This document shows, in pieces, positions 1-5,181 of a stretch of 8,694 nucleotides of DNA. This DNA is from Parachlamydiales bacterium (GTDB taxonomy: Bacteria; Chlamydiota; Chlamydiia; Chlamydiales; JAJFMK01). Within the stretch, counting starts at the first letter, position 1. Every line of letters begins with the position of its first letter. Below the pieces are notes generated by a model. That model saw only the letters and a list, made by a program, of their open reading frames with translations. It was not told the origin of the DNA and did no database searches. The stretch spans positions 1-8,694 of the forward strand of contig JAGVKY010000135.1 in the NCBI GenBank assembly GCA_020050175.1, written 5' to 3'. A program made the position numbers and the translations under genes.

Positions 1-179
1 AAAATATTTAAACAATCTGGCTGTGTTTCTGTCCCTGTGTAAAAAGTGTTTCGATAGGTGTAGACCCCAATGAAGTTACCCATTTTTATAACTCAAATTT
101 TTTAAAGTTAAATTTAATCACCAAAAAAATAAAAAAACAGCCGTTCGCGAAAAAAATCGATTTATGAGATGAGGGGGAT

Positions 180-512
180 GTGGATGGTGAAAAACGTTTT
201 GAATTGGCTGCCCTCTTAGGGATGGCCCTTGCTAACCTCTCTTTAGAGCAGGAGCTTGACCCTCTGAGGGAAAAAATTCCTGACATCCAGAGATGGCTTC
301 TGACTGAGAAAAATCAGCCCCCTATTGAAGCTTGGCTAAAAGAGCTCAAAGGGAAACTTGACCCCCTCCCCACGCCATTACTCCCTGGAGGAGACGAAGC
401 TGCAGCCATCCTTTACTATGCAAATGCTAGGGCGCCGCTTGGCTCTTCATTAAAATCATATCTTTACTATGTAGCTCACTACATCAACACAGTGACATTT
501 TCTAAAGACTGA
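180..512 (+). CDS. Hypothetical protein of 110 residues, GTG start
   Basis: I do not recognise this protein. The frame is closed by a TGA at 165-167, and the only early start codon is GTG at 180, with a GAGG at 171-174 spaced 5 nt away as a plausible ribosome binding site. The product has no signal peptide or membrane segment. It is leucine-rich and probably helical in its first 60 residues, contains a proline-rich turn near residues 60-70 (PLPTPLLPGGDEAA), and ends in a tyrosine-rich stretch (SYLYYVAHY) near residues 92-100. The stop codon at 510-512 lies in the first bases of the large inverted repeat at 511-695. Upstream DNA (1-179) is AT-rich and shows no convincing gene. The regular amino-acid composition and ribosome binding site support a real gene, but a lineage-restricted protein or a truncated one are both possible. 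Confidence 0.6.
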   Translation: MDGEKRFELAALLGMALANLSLEQELDPLREKIPDIQRWLLTEKNQPPIEAWLKELKGKLDPLPTPLLPGGDEAAAILYYANARAPLGSSLKSYLYYVAHYINTVTFSKD

Positions 513-695
513 GCTGATTGATAAACTCGCTTGCCCTGGAAAAATCGAGGATTTTTGCGCCGGTGGTCAGTGTCTGCGAGAGCAGGCACGCATTACGCTG
601 ATGAGGCAACCCCGAGCAGGTTGCTGAAGAGGCGTAATGATCACCCGCGCAATAAGGGCGATTTTAACAGGCCAATGGAGTTTATCAACCTGCTC
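511..695. repeat. Branched imperfect inverted repeat: structured RNA or palindromic (MITE-like) element
   Basis: The outer arms 511-528 and 678-695 match at 16 of 18 positions, with a perfect core TTGATAAACTC / GAGTTTATCAA. Pairing continues inward: 531-538 with 668-675 (one C-C mismatch), then 541-547 with 659-665 (all paired). After an internal loop, 555-569 pairs with 638-652 (14 of 15, one being G-U). The interior carries two hairpins: 570-577/582-589 around a GAGA loop, and 591-598/632-639 continuing to 606-611/619-624 around a 7-nt loop. The result is a Y-shaped fold with a three-way junction. G-U pairs at 566/641 and 573/586 hint at function as plus-strand RNA, but an A-C pair at 517/689 would be a wobble on the other strand, so the strand is not settled. 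I recognise no known RNA family. It could be an independent small RNA, a transcription end for the upstream gene, or a dispersed palindromic repeat. Confidence 0.6.
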
Positions 696-723
696 GACAG
701 CTAATCAGAAAATCGGCTATGAT
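694..723 (+). promoter_or_regulatory. Probable housekeeping promoter of rpmB-ubiD
   Basis: A -35 box TCGACA (694-699) and a -10 box TATGAT (718-723) each match the consensus at 5 of 6 positions and are 18 nt apart. Transcription would begin near 730, giving a leader of about 20 nt before the rpmB ATG at 750. The -35 box touches the right arm of the inverted repeat, so that repeat would lie just outside this transcript. Confidence 0.55.
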
Positions 724-749
724 TTTGCTCGATTTATTCTTGAGTTTGT

Positions 750-1025
750 ATGCCTAAAACTTGCCAAGTCACTGGAAAAAAAGCGGTCACAGGCCGCACA
801 TATACCATCCGCGGGATCGCGAAAAAGAAAAAAGGGATCGGTCTTAAGACAACCGGCATCACCAAAAGACGTTTCCGTCCCAATATCAAGAAAAAACGGA
901 TCTGGTTCCCTGACGAACAACGCTTTGTCACACTCAATATTTCAACTGACGCCCTCCGCACCATTGATAAAAAGGGCATCTCTGCCATTGTCAGAGAACT
1001 TCGCGCTAAAAACGTTGTAGTCTAA
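750..1025 (+). CDS. rpmB: 50S ribosomal protein L28 (bL28)
   Basis: This encodes bL28, a structural protein of the large ribosomal subunit. It starts MPKTCQVTGK, matching the usual bL28 opening in which a Cys and a TGK motif come within the first ten residues. It then carries the highly basic segment GIAKKKKGIGLKTTGITKRR (about residues 24-43), the RRFRPNI motif, and a C-terminal half with ISTDALRTIDKKG typical of the family. At 91 residues it is longer than many bL28 proteins (about 62-78) and fits the longer chlamydial form. Only a weak ribosome binding site (TTGAG) is visible before the ATG. A promoter at 694-723 lies directly upstream. The stop is followed after 4 nt by ubiD, so the two are probably co-transcribed. 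Confidence in the identity is high. Confidence 0.95.
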   Translation: MPKTCQVTGKKAVTGRTYTIRGIAKKKKGIGLKTTGITKRRFRPNIKKKRIWFPDEQRFVTLNISTDALRTIDKKGISAIVRELRAKNVVV

Positions 1026-1029
1026 TTGA

Positions 1030-2754
1030 ATGAAAAATCTAGGCGACTTTCTCTCGCTTCTTGAAAAAGAACGAGAGATCGTCACCATCGACGTTCCTGT
1101 CGATCCTCATCTTGAAATAGCAGAAATTCACCGCCGCGTCATTGAAAAAGAGGGACCTGCCCTCCTCTTCAAAAACGTTAAAGGCTCATCATTCCCCGTC
1201 GTAACAAATCTTTTTGGAACAAAAAAAAGAGTTGATCTTGCTTTTGGCAAGCATCCAGAAATTGTCCTTAAGGAGCTGCTCCATCTGGCGACAAGAGATT
1301 TTCCCCCGACTGTCAAAAAGCTCTGGAGAGCGCGTCATTCACTCAAAAGGCTTCTCTCCTTTGGGATGAGGAAAAAAAGCTCAACGCCTGTCCAAGCAGA
1401 AAGAGCTCAATCGCTTAACGAACTCCCTTTTTTGACCTCTTGGCCAGAAGATGGGGGCCCCTTTTTGACCCTTCCTCTTGTCTACACTGAATCGCCCTCA
1501 GGGAAACCCCCTAACTTAGGGATGTACAGGATTCAACGGCACGACGACAACACAACGGGACTTCATTTCCAAATTGGTAAAGGGGGAGGCTTTCATCTTT
1601 ATGAAGCCGAACAGCGGAACACTCCCCTTCCGGTCTCCATCTTTTTAGGAGGGCCTCCAGCTCTGATTCTCAGTGCAATCGCTCCCTTGCCTGAAAATGT
1701 CCCCGAACTTCTCTTCGCCTCTTTCGTTTCAGGGGGAAAAATTCACACTTCGCGAGACCGTGAAACGGGCAATATGATCATTGGAGAGGCTGAGTTCGCC
1801 CTTTTAGGAGAAGCTCTTCCTCACGAGCGACGCGATGAAGGCCCCTTTGGCGACCATTACGGTTATTACAGCTTAAAACACCCTTTCCCCGTTTTCCGCT
1901 GCAAAAAAATCCTCCATCGAAAAGGCGCTGTTTACCCAGCAACCATTGTGGGAAAGCCCAAACAAGAGGATTTTTTTATTGGGGATTATCTCCAAGAACT
2001 CATGTCTCCCCTCTTCCCCATCGTGATGCCGGGGATCAAAGATCTTTGGAGTTATGGAGAAACAGGCTTCCATTCTCTCGCAGGTGCCGTTGTCCATGAG
2101 AGATATAAACGGGAAGTGATGGCTCACGCCTTTAGAATCTTGGGTGAAGGACAATTAGCTTTCACCAAGTTCCTCCTTCTCACCAATCAATCGATCCCAC
2201 TGAGACCTTTTAAGCCGTTCTTTCAGTTGATTTTAGAAAGATTCCGTCCCGAAACTGACCTCTACATCTTCCCTAATCTCTCTTTAGATACTCTTGATTA
2301 TACTGGTCCCCGTTTAAACGAAGGGTCTCGTGGAGTACTTATCGGTGCAGGAGAAAAGATCCGTGATCTTCCAGAACGACTGGACCACACTCTGCCACAT
2401 CCTTTCGAGAAAGCAGACCCTTTTTGTCCTGGTTGCCTCGTTATCGAAGCCAAAGAGACAAAAGATTACTCTCTCCTCCTCGACAACCCCAACTTACAAA
2501 AATGGCCCCTTCTCATCCTTGTCGACTCTCTGCAAGAGACCTTACAAGATGAGACCTCTTTTCTCTGGAGCGTCTTCACTCGCTTTGATCCAGCTCGTGA
2601 CATTCATGCTAACATTAAGCAAGTCGAACACCATCACCCCATCTACCAACTTCCTCTGCTAATCGATGCCCGCAAAAAAGGCTATCCTGATGTCGTCACT
2701 CCAGCAAAGGAAACCGTCTCCCTTGTCGACCATCGCTGGGCTACCTATTTCTAA
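1030..2754 (+). CDS. ubiD: UbiD-family prenylated-FMN-dependent decarboxylase, likely menaquinone biosynthesis
   Basis: A 574-residue UbiD-family (de)carboxylase. These enzymes remove a carboxylate from an aromatic or conjugated acid using prenylated FMN supplied by a UbiX-type flavin prenyltransferase. Visible family signatures are NLGMYRIQR (residues 162-170), the region where prenylated FMN and metal bind; IFLGGPPA (204-211); and HERRDEGPFGDHYGYY (265-280), with Glu266 and Glu270 in the position of the acidic pair around the active site. The length is full to slightly long. Chlamydiae are known to make menaquinone by the futalosine route, where UbiD- and UbiX-like proteins act after prenylation of 1,4-dihydroxy-6-naphthoate; that role is inferred here, and a ubiquinone-type role cannot be excluded. 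The ATG follows the rpmB stop by 4 nt with no clear ribosome binding site, suggesting translational coupling. No ubiA or ubiX lies in the window. Confidence 0.9.
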   Translation: MKNLGDFLSLLEKEREIVTIDVPVDPHLEIAEIHRRVIEKEGPALLFKNVKGSSFPVVTNLFGTKKRVDLAFGKHPEIVLKELLHLATRDFPPTVKKLWRARHSLKRLLSFGMRKKSSTPVQAERAQSLNELPFLTSWPEDGGPFLTLPLVYTESPSGKPPNLGMYRIQRHDDNTTGLHFQIGKGGGFHLYEAEQRNTPLPVSIFLGGPPALILSAIAPLPENVPELLFASFVSGGKIHTSRDRETGNMIIGEAEFALLGEALPHERRDEGPFGDHYGYYSLKHPFPVFRCKKILHRKGAVYPATIVGKPKQEDFFIGDYLQELMSPLFPIVMPGIKDLWSYGETGFHSLAGAVVHERYKREVMAHAFRILGEGQLAFTKFLLLTNQSIPLRPFKPFFQLILERFRPETDLYIFPNLSLDTLDYTGPRLNEGSRGVLIGAGEKIRDLPERLDHTLPHPFEKADPFCPGCLVIEAKETKDYSLLLDNPNLQKWPLLILVDSLQETLQDETSFLWSVFTRFDPARDIHANIKQVEHHHPIYQLPLLIDARKKGYPDVVTPAKETVSLVDHRWATYF

Positions 2755-2758
2755 TCTC

Positions 2759-2778
2759 TTTACTGCGATAACAGTAAA
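2759..2778. promoter_or_regulatory. Operator 1 of the hipB repressor (palindrome)
   Basis: A perfect 7-bp inverted repeat, TTTACTG-N6-CAGTAAA, lies 4 nt after the ubiD stop. The same arms recur at 2830-2849 upstream of the HipB-like gene. Two identical palindromes before a small helix-turn-helix gene strongly suggest autoregulatory operators. This copy is close enough to the end of ubiD that its hairpin could also affect the ubiD transcript end. Confidence 0.65.
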
Positions 2779-2803
2779 TTTCACCTGATTTCGACAAACC
2801 CTC

Positions 2804-2831
2804 TTGAAAATAAATTCAAAACCGCCATATT
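2804..2831 (+). promoter_or_regulatory. Possible promoter of hipB
   Basis: TTGAAA at 2804-2809 (4 to 5 matches to a -35 box) is followed after 16 nt by CATATT at 2826-2831 (4 of 6 to a -10 box). The -10 runs into operator 2, so bound repressor would block it, which fits autoregulation. The match is modest. Confidence 0.35.
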
Positions 2832-2849
2832 TACTGTTATAGCAGTAAA
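2830..2849. promoter_or_regulatory. Operator 2 of the hipB repressor (palindrome)
   Basis: This is a second TTTACTG-N6-CAGTAAA palindrome with arms identical to those of operator 1 and a different but purine/pyrimidine-similar spacer (TTATAG versus CGATAA). It is centred 71 nt from operator 1, about seven helical turns, so two dimers would sit on roughly the same face of the helix. It ends 15 nt before the hipB start codon and overlaps the likely -10 region. Confidence 0.7.
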
Positions 2850-2864
2850 ACAAGAGACTCCTAG

Positions 2865-3104
2865 ATGAATCCAGAAGAAATTGGACACTTGGTTCGTTTC
2901 CATAGAAAAAAAGCTGGCCTATCCCAAGAAAAATTGGGATTTATCGCTGGTCTTGGAAAAACGGTTGTCTTTGATATTGAAAAGGGGAAATTAACCGTGC
3001 GGCTAGAGAGCTTATTAAAAATTCTGAAGGTTTTAAACATTCATTTAAATTTTCAAAGTCCTCTTATGAGCTTATTTGAGGAATCATTGAATGAGAAAAG
3101 CTAA
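2865..3104 (+). CDS. hipB: HipB-like helix-turn-helix antitoxin/repressor
   Basis: A 79-residue Xre/Cro-type DNA-binding protein. The helix-turn-helix covers about residues 7-45: IGHLVRFHRKKAGLSQEKLG is the classic first pair of helices, followed by the recognition helix around GKTVVFDIEKGK. The tail VRLESLLKILKVLNIHLNF is characteristic of HipB/Y4mF-type antitoxins, in which a short C-terminal strand aids dimerisation. Members repress their own hipBA operon and neutralise the kinase HipA. A weak ribosome binding site (GAG at 2854-2856, 8 nt before the ATG) is present, with paired operators upstream. The gene overlaps the start of a hipA reading frame by 14 nt, the normal hipBA arrangement, but that hipA is destroyed. 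The antitoxin therefore survives alone and may act only as a repressor, or may counter a HipA elsewhere. Confidence 0.8.
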   Translation: MNPEEIGHLVRFHRKKAGLSQEKLGFIAGLGKTVVFDIEKGKLTVRLESLLKILKVLNIHLNFQSPLMSLFEESLNEKS

Positions 3105-3319
3105 AGTCTTTGTCAACAATCAATTAGCAGGCGAATTAGTAGAAATTGAACGTAGTAAACACTATCAATTGCTCTACTTTAAACAACCCTCGTCATAAAT
3201 TTGATAGGGCCCAAAATAAATGGAAAGACCTTTTATCCAAAAGTTTTCTTTCACCCACCCATCGCGACACCTATCAAAAGATGATTCAAACACGCTGGGA
3301 GAGATTGAAAAAAGTCTAA
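3091..3319 (+). pseudogene. hipA: hipA toxin remnant with large internal deletion
   Basis: The frame opening at ATG 3091 reads MRKAKVFVNNQLAGELVEIE and stops at 3196-3198 after 35 codons. It resembles the N-terminal strand-rich subdomain of HipA kinases (a short VFVNN-L-GEL opening). From about 3170 a different frame (+1) runs to a stop at 3317-3319. It includes WKDLLSKSFLSPTHRDTYQK, then MIQTRWERLKKV, and this resembles the C-terminal tail of HipA proteins (SFL, then Tyr, then an Arg-rich helix). The catalytic kinase core, more than 250 residues in intact HipA, is missing, with a junction near 3166-3176. The gene start overlaps hipB, as in working hipBA operons. A separately encoded HipS-like protein is unlikely, because 35 residues are too few. 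The N-terminal match is fairly clear; the C-terminal match is by pattern only. Confidence 0.6.
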
Positions 3320-3359
3320 GAAGCACAAAACAAGAGCCACACCCGATGTCGTCACAGTT

Positions 3360-3752
3360 TTAGTCGAGGGGGAGCCACTTTTCGTTGACGTTGTGCCGTT
3401 TTTTTTCGTGACGGATTTTTTCCTGTTCGATGAGTTCTTCGTCTGAAAGGGGCTCTTTTTGCCGCGTACGAAAGTGCAGAAGGAGCTTTTGTTTCAGGTC
3501 GGCAAGAATGACCCATTCTTCCTCAGTATAAGTGAATTCGAGGGCTTTGACCCTTTTGATCAGAGGTTTTGGAGCGCCAATTTGCAGGAGTTGCTTGTAC
3601 CAAGACTTTAAAAAGATAAGAAGTTCAGCCCTTTTTTTAGGAAGATTTTCCCCTTTTCTTGATGGAGCTTTTTCAAGTAGTTGATCTTTTTGGAGTTGCT
3701 CGATTCCTTTACGGAGAGCCTCTTCGATCTTGGCAAAATTCATCTTTTCCAT
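3360..3752 (-). CDS. Hypothetical charged helical protein of 130 residues
   Basis: I cannot assign a function. The protein is strongly charged and predicted helical, rich in Lys, Glu and Leu, with no signal peptide, membrane segment, Cys or recognisable catalytic motif. Notable stretches are LLIFLKSWYKQLLQIGAPKP near residues 44-63, a Trp at position 80 in EEEWVILADLKQKLLLHF, and a very basic and acidic C-terminal helix (about 100-121) ending WLPLD. The start at 3752 lacks a clear ribosome binding site. An alternative Met at residue 4 has GGAAAAG immediately upstream, but that spacing is very short. It diverges from sthA across 31 nt, so the two promoters must overlap each other or the coding ends. 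Sustained hydrophobic/charged periodicity supports a real gene, possibly lineage-restricted. Its stop lies 40 nt beyond the hipA remnant, tail to tail. Confidence 0.7.
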   Translation of the reverse strand: MEKMNFAKIEEALRKGIEQLQKDQLLEKAPSRKGENLPKKRAELLIFLKSWYKQLLQIGAPKPLIKRVKALEFTYTEEEWVILADLKQKLLLHFRTRQKEPLSDEELIEQEKIRHEKKRHNVNEKWLPLD

Positions 3753-3760
3753 AAGATTTG

Positions 3761-3768
3761 GTTATAGG
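3761..3768. promoter_or_regulatory. Candidate shared -10 region for two divergent genes
   Basis: The 31-nt gap between the divergent starts at 3752 and 3784 contains GTTATAGG. Read on the minus strand it gives TATAAC (5 of 6 to the -10 consensus), which would place transcription start only a few bases before the small minus-strand gene. Read on the plus strand it gives TATAGG (4 of 6) for sthA. The -35 matches are poor on both sides, so this is tentative. Confidence 0.3.
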
Positions 3769-3783
3769 ACTAGAAGCGATTAG

Positions 3784-5181
3784 ATGGAAGAGATCACAGT
3801 TGATTTAGCTGTTATTGGCTCAGGACCGGCCGGACAAAAGGGCGCTATTCAAGCAGCCAAGTTTGGCAAAAAGGTCGTGGTCATTGAAAGGGATCAAGAT
3901 CCTGGAGGCACCTGCTTATATACTGGAACAATTCCTTCCAAAACCTTGCGCGAAGCGATCTTGGATCTTACAGGCTTCCGCCAAAAAAGCTTTTATGGAA
4001 AAGACTTTGTCCTAAAAAAAGTGACGCTGCCTGAGCTTAATTTCCGATTATGCCGAGTGATTCAGGAAGAGAAAGATCTTATCCACCGTCAATTCGATCG
4101 AAATGAGATAAGATTCGTCAATGGTGTTGCCACTTTTGACGATCCTCATACCTTGATCGTTCACTCTTCAGATGGAACACCCATTATCAAGATTATCAGC
4201 GAATTTATTTTGATTGCTGGGGGTTCGCAACCCCGTCGTCCTGCTGATGTCCCCTTTGATAACGATGTCATCCTAGACTCGAATACCCTCTTACAGATCA
4301 ACTCTTTGCCCGAGACCATGTTGGTGCTTGGGGGAGGGATTATCGGCTCTGAGTACGCCAGCTTTTTAGCAGCCCTCGGGGTTAAAGTGACTGTCATCGA
4401 TAAAAAGGATCAGATGCTGCCACTTCTCGATCATGAGATCGGCAGACACTTGCAAAATAGCTTAACAGAAATCGGCCTGCAATTTTTGGGCTCAAAAATG
4501 CCCGATAAAATCTCTAGAAGAGGAAATAAAGCGCACGTTCTTTTCAAAGATGGGACAGAAATAGAGGCCGACGTTCTTCTTTATGCCCTAGGAAGGGAAG
4601 CTTATGTTGCCCCTCTTGCCATCGAAAAAGCTGGATTATTCTTAAATGAACGAGGTTACATCCCTGTTAATCCTCTCTTCCAGACAGTCCAAAACCACAT
4701 TTTTGCTGCTGGAGACGTGATCGGAGGACCCTGCCTCGCCTCAACCAGCCAAGAACAAGCACGCCTAGCGATCCGCTTTGCCTTTGGTTATCGGGGGCAC
4801 TACTTTCCAAAAGTTTTTCCCCTCTGTATCTGGACAATTCCAGAAATTTCTAGCTGCGGCTATACCGAAGAAGAGCTCCAAGCGCTTGATTACCGCTACG
4901 AAATTGGACGGGCCTATTATTACGAAATAGCTCGCAGTCATATCGAGGGGGTAAAAACAGGCCTTATTAAACTTCTTTTCCACAAAGAGACTCTTGAAAT
5001 TTTAGGCGCTCACATCATTGGCCATGAAGCCAATGAGCTTATCCACATCGCTCAAGTAGCTATGCACCACAGAGCGAAGATCGAAACCTTTATCGACCAA
5101 GTTTTTAATTACCCCTCTTATGCCGAAGGGTTCCGTGTAGCAGCCCTCAATGGCATTAATAAGATCCCAAGTGCCCGCTAA
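3784..5181 (+). CDS. sthA: Soluble (Si-specific) pyridine nucleotide transhydrogenase
   Basis: A 465-residue FAD flavoprotein of the pyridine nucleotide-disulfide oxidoreductase family, with length and domain order like E. coli SthA. It transfers hydride between NADPH and NAD+ in the cytoplasm to balance the two pools. Visible are the FAD-binding GSGPAG (residues 12-17), a partial active-site motif GGTCLYTGTIPSK (41-53), the NAD(P)-binding GGGIIGSE (183-190), the second FAD motif AAGDVIGG (308-315), and FNYPSYAEGFRVAALNG (441-457). Only Cys44 of the redox pair remains; the second is Thr49, as in SthA, and the C-terminal HxxH-type active site of dihydrolipoamide dehydrogenase is replaced by FNYP. 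Together these argue for SthA over LpdA. Only a weak ribosome binding site (AGAAG) precedes the ATG. The 3' end overlaps the convergent oxidoreductase gene by 26 nt. Confidence 0.9.
   Translation: MEEITVDLAVIGSGPAGQKGAIQAAKFGKKVVVIERDQDPGGTCLYTGTIPSKTLREAILDLTGFRQKSFYGKDFVLKKVTLPELNFRLCRVIQEEKDLIHRQFDRNEIRFVNGVATFDDPHTLIVHSSDGTPIIKIISEFILIAGGSQPRRPADVPFDNDVILDSNTLLQINSLPETMLVLGGGIIGSEYASFLAALGVKVTVIDKKDQMLPLLDHEIGRHLQNSLTEIGLQFLGSKMPDKISRRGNKAHVLFKDGTEIEADVLLYALGREAYVAPLAIEKAGLFLNERGYIPVNPLFQTVQNHIFAAGDVIGGPCLASTSQEQARLAIRFAFGYRGHYFPKVFPLCIWTIPEISSCGYTEEELQALDYRYEIGRAYYYEIARSHIEGVKTGLIKLLFHKETLEILGAHIIGHEANELIHIAQVAMHHRAKIETFIDQVFNYPSYAEGFRVAALNGINKIPSAR

Noticed and set aside
86..286. 66-codon minus-strand frame
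   Set aside because: It is largely the antisense of the 180-512 gene plus AT-rich leader, with low-complexity Ser/Lys/Phe composition and no supporting signals.
598..628. CUGAUGAG - stem - GAA pattern resembling a hammerhead ribozyme core
   Set aside because: The segments before CUGAUGA and after GAA (591-598 and 632-639) pair with each other, which is incompatible with the hammerhead's three-stem topology. The closing base pair and the base after GAA also differ from the consensus, and no cleavage-site strand is present.
511..695. 6S RNA, which is of similar length
   Set aside because: 6S RNA is a single long hairpin with a large central bubble. Here the fold has a three-way junction and no open-complex-like bubble. 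No tmRNA, SRP RNA or RNase P signatures are visible either.
637..1020. 127-codon plus-strand frame across the rpmB region
   Set aside because: It is an out-of-frame reading of rpmB and its leader. The bL28 frame at 750-1025 is unmistakable.
3091..3198. A functional HipS-like small protein, as in tripartite HipBST systems
   Set aside because: Only 35 codons remain, far shorter than HipS, and a hipA-like tail follows in another frame without a kinase core.
3784..5181. Dihydrolipoamide dehydrogenase (lpdA) as the identity of the flavoprotein
   Set aside because: The second redox cysteine is Thr49, and the C-terminal catalytic His-containing motif is replaced by FNYP. Both fit SthA and not LpdA.
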